Origin: JBJMQS01 sp045802605
GTDB lineage: Bacteria > Planctomycetota > Planctomycetia > Gemmatales > Gemmataceae
Assembly (NCBI GenBank): GCA_045802605.1
Contig: JBJMQS010000037.1
Span: 62,001 to 126,000, forward strand
Direction of reading: 5' to 3'
DNA length: 64,000 bases
In this document: positions 7,482 through 16,835 of the stretch, one piece after another
Position numbering within the stretch: the first letter of the stretch is position 1
How the letters are laid out: each line of letters begins with the position of its first letter
Made by a program: the position numbers and the translations under genes
Notes under the pieces: generated by a model
Told to the model about the DNA's origin: nothing
The model's database searches: none
Seen by the model: the letters and a program-made list of their open reading frames with translations, nothing else

Positions 7482-8414
7482 TTAATCCCAGTCGGCACCC
7501 GGCTTATCGCCGGCTTCACGGGTCCAGAGGGCGTAAAAAACGGGGAGTTTGATCGTGACCGGCAGGAATTTCACGGCCCCGTCGCCGAAGAGATACAGGC
7601 CACCATTGGGATGAAAGCTCCAAAGCTCGTTGCCGTTTTCGCAGTTAAAGCACTGGGTCCCGCACCATGCTTCGATCCAAAATTCAGCACTGGTGTCGTT
7701 CCAGGTGTACGGTCCCGTCTGCCAGCCAGTTGCGCCGGTCCTCGCGTGAAATTCGTTGGGGCGTCCGGCGTCCTCCGGCATCACGATTGTTTGTGAAAGT
7801 CCATCGGAAACGTCAGTAATCTTCGTTGGAGCTCGAGGCTGCGTATATGGCGTGGGAATTCGCCAGAACCCGCGGCCCTTTGGCATCGTCTCGCTGATCC
7901 ACAATGAGCCCAGCTTGCTGGCTGCCGTACCCGACCACCGGCTGGCGACAGCATAGTCACTGCGCGACGTGCCCTTAGGGTGTTCCAGCGGAACTGAAGG
8001 ACACTGAAAGGTTCGGACATCCGTGTAACTGATTTGGTAGTTGGTCATTCCGCCGAGATTTGAAGTTGTGTTCGTGTAGTCCTTGTAAAGGTCATATCGA
8101 AACGCTAATGACGTCTCTTCCAGATACGACAACAACGTGGGTTGCCAGTTGCGCGACCCCCACGTTTTCCCCGCAGTGGGGGCCGGTCGTCCTCCCTCTT
8201 CCCAGGGAACTCCAAAATCGCCCGTGTCATTTTGTAGTTGATGAAAGGCCAGCCCAATCTGCTTCAAGTTATTCATGCACTTTGCGCGGCTGGCTGCCTC
8301 GCGAACCGCCTGCACAGCAGGCAGCAATAGCGCCATCAGGATCGCGATGATCGCGATCACGACGAGAAGTTCAATGAGGGTAAATGCAGATCGTCGGGAA
8401 GGGCTCGAGTTCAT
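7482..8414 (-). CDS. DUF1559 pilin-like protein 1 (prepilin-type N-terminus)
   Basis: 310 residues. The N-terminus RRSAFTLIELLVVIAIIAIL is a classic prepilin-like cleavage/methylation motif followed by a membrane helix. Then come the planctomycete DUF1559 landmarks: CMNNLKQIGLAFHQL, LLSYLEETSLAFRYD, DVRTFQCPSVP, ITDVSDGLSQTIVMPEDAGR and a C-terminal GLYLFGDGAVKFLPVTI, ending PGADWD. DUF1559 proteins are strongly expanded in planctomycetes and are assumed to be secreted pseudopilins; their role is unknown. ATG 8414 is preceded by GAGGTC. It is third in transcription order of a tandem trio. Confidence 0.93.
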   Translation of the reverse strand: MNSSPSRRSAFTLIELLVVIAIIAILMALLLPAVQAVREAASRAKCMNNLKQIGLAFHQLQNDTGDFGVPWEEGGRPAPTAGKTWGSRNWQPTLLSYLEETSLAFRYDLYKDYTNTTSNLGGMTNYQISYTDVRTFQCPSVPLEHPKGTSRSDYAVASRWSGTAASKLGSLWISETMPKGRGFWRIPTPYTQPRAPTKITDVSDGLSQTIVMPEDAGRPNEFHARTGATGWQTGPYTWNDTSAEFWIEAWCGTQCFNCENGNELWSFHPNGGLYLFGDGAVKFLPVTIKLPVFYALWTREAGDKPGADWD

Positions 8415-8556
8415 GACGTGACCTCAAACTGGAGATCCGTGAATTTGTCCCCAAAGTCTTATCAATGAAATTCAGCCTGTGGGGCGGCCACAGGCTGAAT
8501 GCAATTTGTTCGCAATACCAAGTCGCGGACGATTTGATTGCCGCCACCGCGGTCAA

Positions 8557-9606
8557 TCATTCCCAGTCTGCTCCGGGTCGATCGCCCGCTTGGCGTGTCC
8601 AGAGCATGTAAAAGACATCCCAGTTGATGGTAACGGGAATGAATCTTACAGCTCCATCCCCCATCAGGTAATTGCCGCCGCCTGGGTGAAAGCTCCACAG
8701 TTCGTTACCATTTTGACAATTGAAACCCTTTGTACCGCACCAATCTTGAATCCAAAAAGGCGCTTCCGGATCATTCCACGAGTATGGTCCAATTTGCCAA
8801 CCGCTAGCTCCAGTCTTGGCCTTATACTCATTCGGCCGGCCAGCATCCTCCGGCATAACGATTGTCTGAGATAGACCGTCGGTTACATCGGTTAGTTTGG
8901 TAGGTTGTGCAACTGGATATCCCGTCCAAGTGTCCATCTGTCGTGGGTCGGATTGTTGGTCCCGGAAGAAGCCGTAACCCTTGCCACTCGAGTTGTAATT
9001 ATCGACGTAACGCGCCGCGGGCGTCAGATGAGTGGACGCATCAGGTCCCCAACCCATGGCAATCGCGTAGTCACTTCTGGAAGACGGTCCCTGATAGGGA
9101 TTACCCTCCGCAGAGTAACCCCCGGGCACTGGCGGATTATCTTTGGGAACTGACGGGCATTCAAATGTCTTCACGTCTTTGTGGCTGATCAACAAATTGG
9201 ATGACGCGCCATTTGCAAGCGTGTTAGAAGGCGTCCCGCCGCGCAGAGTGGCATCGCCCCATCCCTTTGTAAGGTCATAACGAAAGGACAGCGAGGTTTC
9301 TTCAAGATAGGGCAGTAGCGCAGCTTCGTAATTTCCTGTACCGCGAAGCCGCGCCGGTGCGTTGACTAAAGTTTCGTGGAAGGGACCGTAAACTACGCCA
9401 ATCCCGAAGTTGCCTTTGTCATCATTAAGCTGGTGAAAGGCCAGCCCTATCTGTTTCAAGTTGTTCATGCATTTGGTTCGCGAGGCAGCTTCGCGCACCG
9501 CCTGAACTGCTGGCAGCAGCAGCGAAATCAGAATGGCAATGATCGCGATCACCACCAGAAGTTCGATAAGCGTGAAGGCGCATCGACGAGTGGGGCTCAA
9601 TTTCAT
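8557..9606 (-). CDS. DUF1559 pilin-like protein 2 (prepilin-type N-terminus)
   Basis: 349 residues from ATG 9606 (MKLSPTRRCAFTLIELLVV). An in-frame ATG at 9630 would add eight residues, but the prepilin leader length fits 9606 and an AGGTCGAG-like site precedes it. It has the same architecture as its neighbours: methylated pilin helix, CMNNLKQIGLAFHQLNDDKG, LPYLEETSLSFRYDLTKGW, SHKDVKTFECPSVP, LTDVTDGLSQTIVMPEDAGR, a Cys-containing insert WCGTKGFNCQNGNELWSFHP and GDGAVRFIPVTINW, ending PGADWE. It clearly arose by duplication with genes 1 and 3. Confidence 0.93.
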   Translation of the reverse strand: MKLSPTRRCAFTLIELLVVIAIIAILISLLLPAVQAVREAASRTKCMNNLKQIGLAFHQLNDDKGNFGIGVVYGPFHETLVNAPARLRGTGNYEAALLPYLEETSLSFRYDLTKGWGDATLRGGTPSNTLANGASSNLLISHKDVKTFECPSVPKDNPPVPGGYSAEGNPYQGPSSRSDYAIAMGWGPDASTHLTPAARYVDNYNSSGKGYGFFRDQQSDPRQMDTWTGYPVAQPTKLTDVTDGLSQTIVMPEDAGRPNEYKAKTGASGWQIGPYSWNDPEAPFWIQDWCGTKGFNCQNGNELWSFHPGGGNYLMGDGAVRFIPVTINWDVFYMLWTRQAGDRPGADWE

Positions 9607-9696
9607 GATGGATCTCGACCTGTGGTACATCGGCTTGCCAGCCGTACGACAAGCCTATGGGTCTATTATTCTTGTTTGGGCGTTTTGAGTCCTCGA

Positions 9697-10728
9697 TTAA
9701 TCCCAATCCGCGCCGGGGTTGTCGCCATATTGACGAGTACACAGAGCATAAAAGACGTTGACGTCGATGGTGATCGGAATTAAGTGGACCGATCCATCGC
9801 CAAAAAGGTACACGCCGCCATTAAGATGAAAGCTATATAGCTCATGGCCATTGGAGCAATTAAAAAATTTCGTATTACACCATTCTTGGGTCAAAAAAAT
9901 GTTATCGGGGTCGTTCCAAGAATTGGGACCGGGTTGCCACCCGGTAGCAACGCCATTCTCTTTATATTCCCGCGGTCGGCCGGCATCCTCGGTCAACATG
10001 ATTGTCTGCGAAAGTCCGTCCGTGACTTCGGAAATGGACGTGTGAATTTGCATGCGTTGAAGCGTATATGGATCGAGTGGGGGGCTTAATTCTATATTTG
10101 CGTCACGCCAGAAAAAAGTTCCTCTTCCTGGCCCTGGCGCGTTAACGACAGGAACAAAAACACCTGGCTTGAGTTTGGTCGCTGCGAGCCCATCAAAACC
10201 ACGCAAGACCGAATAATCTGTCCGAGATGCGAGCCCAGTATACTGATCCGGCCTATCGGTTTCGGCAACTCCCGCCACTTGTGGATTGTCCAACGCTACC
10301 GATGGACATTCAAATGTCTTGATATCACGATGGCTAATCGAATCGTTGGATTGTCCGTCTCGTATCGTGGAATCCCAAAATGGCTTGGTAAGGTCGTATC
10401 GAGCCGAAAGAGAGGTTTCCTCCAAATAGGGAAGCAAATGGGCTAATGGCCCACACGTGGACCGCAACTTAGCGGGGCTATTAATCTTATCTTCGTGAAA
10501 GGTATACCAAATTCCGCCATATCCAAAATGTTGTTTGTCGTCGTGATGGTGATGATAGGCTATCCCGATTTGTTTCATGTTGTTCATGCACTTGGAACGG
10601 TAAGCGGCTTCCCGGACTTTTTGAATCGCCGGCAAGAGTAGACCAATCAAGACGGCGATGATCGCGATCACCACCAGTAGCTCGATGAGCGTGAACGCTG
10701 CACGATGGAGGCGGGCCAAGCGATTCAT
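9697..10728 (-). CDS. DUF1559 pilin-like protein 3 (prepilin-type N-terminus)
   Basis: 343 residues from ATG 10728 (MNRLARLHRAAFTLIELLVV), with GAGG upstream; the longer frame to 10860 lacks family character. It has IGLLLPAIQKVREAAYRSKC, a His-rich stretch IAYHHHHDDKQHFGYGG where the paralogues have FHQL, LPYLEETSLSARYDLTKP, SHRDIKTFECPSVA, ISEVTDGLSQTIMLTEDAGR, WCNTKFFNCSNGHELYSFHL and GDGSVHLIPITI. It is first in transcription order of the trio and the most diverged in the middle. Likely exported by a type II/IV pilus-like machine (inference from family). Confidence 0.93.
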   Translation of the reverse strand: MNRLARLHRAAFTLIELLVVIAIIAVLIGLLLPAIQKVREAAYRSKCMNNMKQIGIAYHHHHDDKQHFGYGGIWYTFHEDKINSPAKLRSTCGPLAHLLPYLEETSLSARYDLTKPFWDSTIRDGQSNDSISHRDIKTFECPSVALDNPQVAGVAETDRPDQYTGLASRTDYSVLRGFDGLAATKLKPGVFVPVVNAPGPGRGTFFWRDANIELSPPLDPYTLQRMQIHTSISEVTDGLSQTIMLTEDAGRPREYKENGVATGWQPGPNSWNDPDNIFLTQEWCNTKFFNCSNGHELYSFHLNGGVYLFGDGSVHLIPITIDVNVFYALCTRQYGDNPGADWD

Positions 10729-10950
10729 CTCATACCTCGTAGTGGGGGCCGAACGGTCAAACTGTTCCCTGAGACGCCGATCGTCCGTCATTCCGGACGC
10801 GCTTTTTTGAGAATTTTTCGAGAAACTTCGGACCCTACCGGCCAAACAATCCGCGGGCACCTGAGCGACGTGCCGACCAAACGAACCTAAAATACCAGGC
10901 CGTCAGCAGTTCCGCTACGAAACATTGAGAATTTTATGAGAAACGGAGGC

Positions 10951-12807
10951 TCACTGGCTAGAGAGCCCAGCGGGGGCCGGCTGCCGGCCGAAATCGAAGG
11001 GCGGCTCGACGAGTTCGTCCTCGCCACCGCGGTCCCGGAAAACATGCAGAATTCGCGCCCGGCCGAGCCAGTCATACTTCGGTTCCGGGTAGCCGGCCTT
11101 CTGAAACGTGTCGTCAAACTGGTAGTCGTGGATCAAAACCCGAGTGCCCGGCAGGCCGCGAAAGTCGATCTCTTGCACCGGCTTGCGGCCAGCGTGGACG
11201 TCGTACACCTCGAAAATCGCACGTAGGACCCGGCGCAGCCGTTTGAACTGGACACCATCCTCGATGAAGATCAGATCAACCTCCACCGCGCGAAGCACGT
11301 CGAACAAATGTTTGCGGACCGCTCTTGGGAACACGCGGTGATAGGGCAGGCCGACCATCAGGGGCGACATGATCGGTTCATCGCCAATTTCGAAACTGGC
11401 CTCGTCCAGGCTGCCTTCGCGAATCAACCCAGCGACGAACCAAAAATGGGGGGCCAGCCAGTAACCGCAGCCGTCACGTTTCTTGCATCCCGCTGATTTC
11501 AAAAGTGATTCGAGCCCGGCGAAGAAACCACGCCGCCTCTGGATCTCGGCCCGGCGATTGAGACGGACGAGCAATCCATCGCGCTCGAGCTCGCTCGGCG
11601 TCACCACCATCGGCCATTGATTCGGCCCAAGACCGCGGGCTCCGCGCCCGGATTCCGAACCAGGTGTCTCGGGAGAAGTTTCTCGCACGAGCACGATCGT
11701 CGCATCGGCATAAGCCGGCGGCTGCGGTGCGAAGCTCAGCTTCCAGCCATGCGCGCGGAACTGGCGGCGGAGTTGGCCCCGCTTCGCGATCTTGCGAATA
11801 TCCCGCACATGCAAAAGCGGTGGCGCGGCTCGCGAGGGATCGCGGAAGCGATTCAAGATCGTCTGCACGCACTGCACGGCCAAAAGGCCCGGGGTGAGCC
11901 AAGCGAGAATCAATCCCAAGAAGCTCGTCAACAACATGGAGTCCGCGCCGGCTTGGCTGGCATGAATCATGTTGCCGCATGCGAAGAATGTCAGCGCCAA
12001 CGCACACAGCCCGATCATACCCAGCTCACGCGCCATCCAGTGCCGCCACGGAAGCGATCGCACTTTGATGCTCTCATACGGTCGCCACAGTATCTGCACC
12101 GGAAAGCGACCCCGCGGCAGCACGGCCGCCAAATAAATGCCCAATAGGGTAGCCGTCAGCATCGGAGCCACCCAGACCGGGACGAAGGTGCCCAACAACA
12201 GCCAGGCTCCGAAATAGCATGCCACGAGCGAATACTCACGTCGGACCGAGCGCTCGCCGCAGTTGCGATGGGCGGCGACATAAGCGTCGTGAATTGCTCC
12301 GAAGGGAATAAGCACGGCCAGCGCTATCATCCCGAGGATGGCCAGCCACAGCGTTCCAAGACAGGCCACGTACACCAAATAAGACACGCTGGCGATCACA
12401 CGCAATTCGTGCGGGAGGTAGGCACTCAACAGGAAAAATGTCAGCAGCGCAACGAACAACGCAATGACGATCACACGAATTGCTGGCGGCGTGCCGCGTT
12501 TGACAGGCGGCGACCCCCGCATATCTAGGCCGACCTGATAAGTCATCGCTTTGATGGCTTCGAGCATGTTGCCGGAAATAGGCCGCAGTGGGGCAAGCCA
12601 CGGCAACGGAGAGCGGCGGTGCCGCGTTAAGACCACAAACCCGATGAAAGCGAGTGTCGCCAGCGCCCAGACATCTTGGAGATCGGAGGTCGCGTGGCGA
12701 CCCATGACCTCGACGGCGACGATCGCTCCGACCACGGCAAAAGCGAAGCCGGTGTCAGCCGTCGCATGACGCCTGAGCCCCAACATCGCCCGGACCAAAA
12801 GATTCAT
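10951..12807 (-). CDS. Multi-pass membrane protein of unknown function (618 aa)
   Basis: I recognise no characterised family. The N-terminal half (about 1-320) has some eight hydrophobic segments, for example TGFAFAVVGAIVAVEVM, VIVIALFVALLTFFLLSAYL and LGTLWLAILGMIALAVLIPF. The C-terminal half (about 330-618) is a soluble domain with repeated Arg-rich stretches and a conserved-looking segment FDVLRAVEVDLIFIEDGVQF. ATG 12807 lacks a clear ribosome site. It lies downstream of the LPS locus on the same strand but is separated from it by a long inverted repeat, so co-transcription is doubtful. Confidence 0.75.
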   Translation of the reverse strand: MNLLVRAMLGLRRHATADTGFAFAVVGAIVAVEVMGRHATSDLQDVWALATLAFIGFVVLTRHRRSPLPWLAPLRPISGNMLEAIKAMTYQVGLDMRGSPPVKRGTPPAIRVIVIALFVALLTFFLLSAYLPHELRVIASVSYLVYVACLGTLWLAILGMIALAVLIPFGAIHDAYVAAHRNCGERSVRREYSLVACYFGAWLLLGTFVPVWVAPMLTATLLGIYLAAVLPRGRFPVQILWRPYESIKVRSLPWRHWMARELGMIGLCALALTFFACGNMIHASQAGADSMLLTSFLGLILAWLTPGLLAVQCVQTILNRFRDPSRAAPPLLHVRDIRKIAKRGQLRRQFRAHGWKLSFAPQPPAYADATIVLVRETSPETPGSESGRGARGLGPNQWPMVVTPSELERDGLLVRLNRRAEIQRRRGFFAGLESLLKSAGCKKRDGCGYWLAPHFWFVAGLIREGSLDEASFEIGDEPIMSPLMVGLPYHRVFPRAVRKHLFDVLRAVEVDLIFIEDGVQFKRLRRVLRAIFEVYDVHAGRKPVQEIDFRGLPGTRVLIHDYQFDDTFQKAGYPEPKYDWLGRARILHVFRDRGGEDELVEPPFDFGRQPAPAGLSSQ

Positions 12808-12910
12808 GCATTCATTTAATCAGGGCAGCCGGGCGGATGAAAGCGCGGTGGGATTATTCTGCTCTGGGGGATGCGCGCGATGGGCCGTGAATGAGGGATG
12901 TTCTTGTCTT

Positions 12911-13015
12911 TTCTTATCCCCTCCCTTTTAGGGAGGGGTAGGGGAGGGTGGGCCGGGACCCTGGCAGGCCCAAGTCACCCTCCCCTACCCCTCCCTAAAA
13001 GGGAGGGGATAAGAA
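12911..13015. repeat. 105-bp inverted repeat with perfect 40-bp arms
   Basis: The left arm starts TTCTTATCCCCTCCCTTTTA and is the exact complement of the right arm ending AAAAGGGAGGGGATAAGAA, with 25 bases between. Each arm itself contains the shorter palindrome CCCTCCCTTTTAGGGAGGG. It lies 13 bases past the stop of the giant OstA-like gene and about 100 bases upstream of the membrane protein gene. Confidence 0.9.
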
Positions 13016-13028
13016 TTGGCACGCCGGG

Positions 13029-16000
13029 CTACTCGCTTATCGAAATCACATTCGTGCCGTCGAATTGGCCGGTCGAGCGGTTGTAGGTGATCTTGTCGGC
13101 TTTGAAGATCTGCGGTTTCTGGCCACGCGCGACTTGCTTGGTCAACACCGCGGGCCGGCTGCGGGTGCCCTCGAAAATCACTTGCTGCGACGCTTCGTTG
13201 TACTTGATGATGTCGGCATCGCCGTTGACGTCGTCAAACTGCACTTTGGCTTTTTCCTTGGCGATCATGATGTGCGTTTTCTTGCCGTTGGCTTCTTCCG
13301 TGTAAACCTCGAGCACATCGCACTTCATGTACAAGGCGCCTTTGGGCAAATGATCAATCAAGCGGTTGAGATTGAGCCGTAAGCCTGGATCATCCGCGGG
13401 CAGATGCAGGACCTCGACGCCGCGCCAGAATTTGGCGGTGCGCTTTTCGTTCTCGACCGCGAGCTTGCTGCCGTAGCGAACATAGGTCAGCTTCATTTCT
13501 TCTTCGGCGGGTGGTGGCGGAGTCTTCAGGGCGGGCCCGCGATCGGGCAACGGCGAGAGGCCGCCATTTTTCGGCCCGGGCTGCAGGATGCGCACTTCGC
13601 CGGGGCCGGCCGCCTCAAGTTGGCCGGTCTTTTTGAACACCGCGAGCTCGCGCGATTCGATACGTTGATAGCGCACCAATTGATCTTTCTCGCGGATGCT
13701 GTCTTCCACGCTGACCGGCTGAGCGCCATCTTCGCCGGTGGTGACACAGATGACCTTGTCCACGTTGGCCGCCCGACTGGGATTCTGGTTGGCCTGGGGA
13801 TCTTGCTGGCCGAGGCGAACGCGCTGATCAAGCGTCACCTGCATGTGGTGGCACAACAGGCGAGTGTTTTCCTGGTCCGCCTGCACATGGCCATAGAACT
13901 CGGCGAGCGTGCCGTCGAAGTCCATCTTCTCCTTCCAGGAGACCTGCAGATCGGTGGGCTTCTGCAGCTTGTTGCCCTGGAAGTCAGTGGTGGACAAGAT
14001 TCGCATCGCGCCCGGCCCAAAGACGTTGGCGCGATTTTCGACTTGGTCCAACTCGATCAGTGGCCCAAGCAATGCAATGTCCGGTAATATCATTTCAGCG
14101 GGTCGTTCGGTTTCACCCTTGAGCGTGAGCTTGTGCCCATCGGATTTGTGCACGAGCTCCAGCGCGTCGCCGCGCATGTCCACCGGTTTCTCTTGCGGGT
14201 TGGCACCATCTTGGTGCACGCGGACGTGGCCTTCGCAATGAACATCATCCAACTCGGTCGGACCCGACTGCCGTGTCAACAGGTTCGCTTGAATGGTCGT
14301 CGCGGAAAGATCCAAAGGCGGCTTCGGAGGAGCGGGCTGCGCTTTGGGCTGCGTCGCTGTCTGTAGTGGAATGACGCCGGGCGGCGCGGGCGCCCCGCCA
14401 GTCGAGACCGAAACGCCGGGCGCTTCTGGTGAGGGTTTTGCTACAGGCGCGTTCTGGAAGAGGAGCACGAGAACGTCGGTGTCATGCACCTTCAATTCCG
14501 GCGATTTCGCCGTCACCGATCCCGTCACTTCCAGTCGCCGCGGTTTGGACCGGCCTGGGCCCAGAGCTGCGGGGCGGTCGCTCGGCACGGCTTCGGGCGC
14601 CAGGGTCAACTTGATCTGATCGCCGCTGATCGATTGCTTCCGCTCGAGGTCCTCGAAGCCGGCGGCCCCGGCGAGGTGGATCTGTTCCAGCCCGCCTTCC
14701 TTGCGGTAGTGCATGCGATCGCGCCAGCGGGCGATCACCGTGTGGCCGCCTTCGCCGCCCTCTTCGCCGGTCATCTGGCCGCGGAAATAGCCTTCGCCTT
14801 CCGCGGTCGCACCTTGGCCGCCGGCCGCGTCGGGAGCGGACAACACGATCTGGGGCGCGTGAATCTCGTGCCCTTCCTTGATGGCGGTGACTTCCGGCGT
14901 CCCTTTGAGCGTCGTCAGTTTGGTGTTGGCGTCGTGAAATAGATCGTTGCCGTGCGCTTGCAAATTCTCCGCCTGCGAGGTCAGCACGATGTACTTGCCC
15001 CAGGCATGTGCCCATCGCAATGATGACTCCGCATCTTGCTTCACCGCGATATTGGTCTGTGGGCCATCTGGCTTTTGTGGCGGATGAGCGAATTGCATTT
15101 CGAGCACTTCGCAATCGAGCCGATCGTAAAACGTCACGCCGTCTTTGACGAGCGGGCGGACGACCTGCACGGGGCTTTGCTGGTCACCCGGTTTCATTTC
15201 GAATCGGGCCAAGTCAGCCTCTTGGCCAACGTTGTATATGAACGCGCCGGGGGTCGTAATCTGCACATTCGATCGTTCGCCGGGGGCCTGCGCGGCGGGC
15301 TGCTGCGCCTGGCCGGCCGCAAGGAAGCCGCCCTTGGGATCGATCCAAAGATTCATCGTCACATCGGCGGGCAGCACGACCTTGCTCACGCCGCTGACGC
15401 TACCGGTTTTTGGAACTTGTTTACCTTTCGCCACCGCTGTTTTCGGCGGCGGCTGACTCGGTGCGGACATCAAGTAAATGTCCATGCCCTGCGCTGTCAC
15501 CGTTGTGCCGTGCGGTTGGCCCCGCTTATCGGTCAAGCGCACTGCCGCCGCGGTGCGAATCTGCGGCGATGCTTTATCTGGCGGGGGCTCGGGCGAGGGC
15601 AGTTCGCGATACGCCACGGGGCCGGTCGTTTCCAAAATCAAATCATCGTTCGGATCGGTTGTGCCGCGGTTGTGATTGCAGGTCACGCGGTGCCGGCGAA
15701 TGTCGGGACTCAACAGCGTCGGATCGCTCACGAGGTCGCAGCCGACGATTTTCCGCTTGCCCATCTCGGCGAGGTTCTTCACCGGTTGGTCGAATAGCAG
15801 ATACGCTTCATCCGAGTGGACGGTGTAAACCTCGGGATCAACGCCGAGGCCTCGCTCTTTCACGACTGCGATGGAGAACGGTTTGAGCTTGCAGCGGCCA
15901 TCTTCGAATGTCACTTGGTTCATCGCCAAGATGACGCCGTTCTTTTGCAATTCGAGCCGGTGGTTGTAGCGCAACTCTTCGCATTGCGGGCCGAAGGCAC

Positions 16001-16199
16001 GCTGGAGCTTGACGTCGATGATCTGATTGCGCGATGGCGTCGGGAAGTCGGCATCGTCGGCCGTGCGGCGCTCGAAATAGGCGGTGGGCAAGGGCGGCAG
16101 CCCGTCGATCCGGCCCAATATCTGGTAGTAGCCGAAATAGAGCGCAGTGCACCCCGCGATGCCAACGAGTAACAGGACGAGTCGCCGCGGGGTCCACAC
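13029..16199 (-). CDS. Giant OstA/LptA-LptC-like envelope protein (1056 aa)
   Basis: The protein has an N-terminal membrane anchor (RRLVLLLVGIAGCTALYFGY) and a long non-cytoplasmic part with OstA-like beta-strand repeats. The clearest is at the C-terminus: KADKITYNRSTGQFDGTNVI preceded by AKVQFDDVNGDADIIKYNEA and KGALYMKCDVLEVYTEEANG. Similar strands recur through the middle (VEVTGSVTAKSPELKVHDTD-like and MRGDALELVHKSDGHKLTLK). Pro-rich linkers occur near 600-640. LptC is a short membrane-anchored OstA-fold protein and LptA a soluble one; both carry LPS across the periplasm. Here kdsD and kdsC precede it on the same strand, as in the proteobacterial kdsD-kdsC-lptC-lptA operon. I infer a fused or enlarged LPS bridge protein. 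The start is GTG 16199; the length is far above LptA/LptC (about 180-190). Confidence 0.75.
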   Translation of the reverse strand: MWTPRRLVLLLVGIAGCTALYFGYYQILGRIDGLPPLPTAYFERRTADDADFPTPSRNQIIDVKLQRAFGPQCEELRYNHRLELQKNGVILAMNQVTFEDGRCKLKPFSIAVVKERGLGVDPEVYTVHSDEAYLLFDQPVKNLAEMGKRKIVGCDLVSDPTLLSPDIRRHRVTCNHNRGTTDPNDDLILETTGPVAYRELPSPEPPPDKASPQIRTAAAVRLTDKRGQPHGTTVTAQGMDIYLMSAPSQPPPKTAVAKGKQVPKTGSVSGVSKVVLPADVTMNLWIDPKGGFLAAGQAQQPAAQAPGERSNVQITTPGAFIYNVGQEADLARFEMKPGDQQSPVQVVRPLVKDGVTFYDRLDCEVLEMQFAHPPQKPDGPQTNIAVKQDAESSLRWAHAWGKYIVLTSQAENLQAHGNDLFHDANTKLTTLKGTPEVTAIKEGHEIHAPQIVLSAPDAAGGQGATAEGEGYFRGQMTGEEGGEGGHTVIARWRDRMHYRKEGGLEQIHLAGAAGFEDLERKQSISGDQIKLTLAPEAVPSDRPAALGPGRSKPRRLEVTGSVTAKSPELKVHDTDVLVLLFQNAPVAKPSPEAPGVSVSTGGAPAPPGVIPLQTATQPKAQPAPPKPPLDLSATTIQANLLTRQSGPTELDDVHCEGHVRVHQDGANPQEKPVDMRGDALELVHKSDGHKLTLKGETERPAEMILPDIALLGPLIELDQVENRANVFGPGAMRILSTTDFQGNKLQKPTDLQVSWKEKMDFDGTLAEFYGHVQADQENTRLLCHHMQVTLDQRVRLGQQDPQANQNPSRAANVDKVICVTTGEDGAQPVSVEDSIREKDQLVRYQRIESRELAVFKKTGQLEAAGPGEVRILQPGPKNGGLSPLPDRGPALKTPPPPAEEEMKLTYVRYGSKLAVENEKRTAKFWRGVEVLHLPADDPGLRLNLNRLIDHLPKGALYMKCDVLEVYTEEANGKKTHIMIAKEKAKVQFDDVNGDADIIKYNEASQQVIFEGTRSRPAVLTKQVARGQKPQIFKADKITYNRSTGQFDGTNVISISE

Positions 16200-16236
16200 A
16201 GGAAATCCATCTCCAAAGCTTCGATGTCGCCTCTGA

Positions 16237-16309
16237 TGTAGCCGCGGGCTTTAGCCCGCGCTTACTGGCAATCGCTTGGTCCCGACGCGGGCTAAAGCCC
16301 GCGGCTACA
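16237..16309. repeat. 73-bp dispersed palindrome, copy 2 (GTAGCCGCGGGC family)
   Basis: Same length and nearly the same sequence as 1593-1665, including the centre CAATCGCTTGGTCCCGACGC. It lies one base beyond the stop codon of kdsC (TAA at 16311-16313) and 37 bases before the start of the OstA-like gene, so it interrupts the putative operon and might attenuate transcription. Confidence 0.9.
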
Positions 16310-16310
16310 C

Positions 16311-16835
16311 TTAGGCGAACATCGCCATCAAACTGGCCCAGCGACCTTGCGCTTTCAGCACGCGCTCGACCACTTCGCGGACAGCGCCTCGACCACCCGT
16401 AGCATGCGTGACAAAGCTGGCCGCACTTCGCACTTCGGGGCACGCGTCAGCCACTGCCACGCTCACACCGGCTCGCTTGAGCACCGGCAGATCAGGCAGG
16501 TCATCGCCGATCGCCAATATCTGGGACGGCAGCACTTTGTGTTCTTCCACCAATCGAGCGAATGCCGCCGCCTTATCCGCGACTTTCTCCAGCACCGGAT
16601 CCAAGTGCAATTCCTTCGCTCGCCGCCGCAGTGCCTCGGACCCGCGGCCAGTGATGGCCGCGGCGCGTTTGCCGGCCTTCTGCCAGAGCGAAAGGCCGGT
16701 GCCATCCCGGACATCGAATGCCTGCACCTCGGCGCCGGCGTCGGTGTAGATCACCCGCCCGTCGGTCAGCACGCCGTCCACATCGAGCACGAGCCATTCG
16801 ATCGCACGCAGCCGATCGTCGAGCGCTGAACTCAT
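16311..16835 (-). CDS. kdsC: 3-deoxy-D-manno-octulosonate 8-phosphate phosphatase (KdsC family HAD)
   Basis: 174-residue type C0 HAD phosphatase that removes phosphate from KDO-8-P in lipopolysaccharide precursor synthesis. Motif I is LVLDVDGVLTDGRVIYTD (two Asp), motif II lies in AAAITGRGSEAL, and motif III/IV are around VADKAAAFARL and AIGDDLPDLPVLKRAGVSVA. The family is a tetramer with no cap domain, consistent with the length. Its ATG overlaps the kdsD stop by four bases (ATGA), showing translational coupling. The neighbours kdsD and the OstA-like gene support an LPS role. Confidence 0.92.
   Translation of the reverse strand: MSSALDDRLRAIEWLVLDVDGVLTDGRVIYTDAGAEVQAFDVRDGTGLSLWQKAGKRAAAITGRGSEALRRRAKELHLDPVLEKVADKAAAFARLVEEHKVLPSQILAIGDDLPDLPVLKRAGVSVAVADACPEVRSAASFVTHATGGRGAVREVVERVLKAQGRWASLMAMFA

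Noticed and set aside
13404..14087. Plus-strand frame opposite the OstA-like gene, and several similar ones to 15886
   Set aside because: GC-rich antisense frames without motifs; the minus strand gives the anchored repeat protein.
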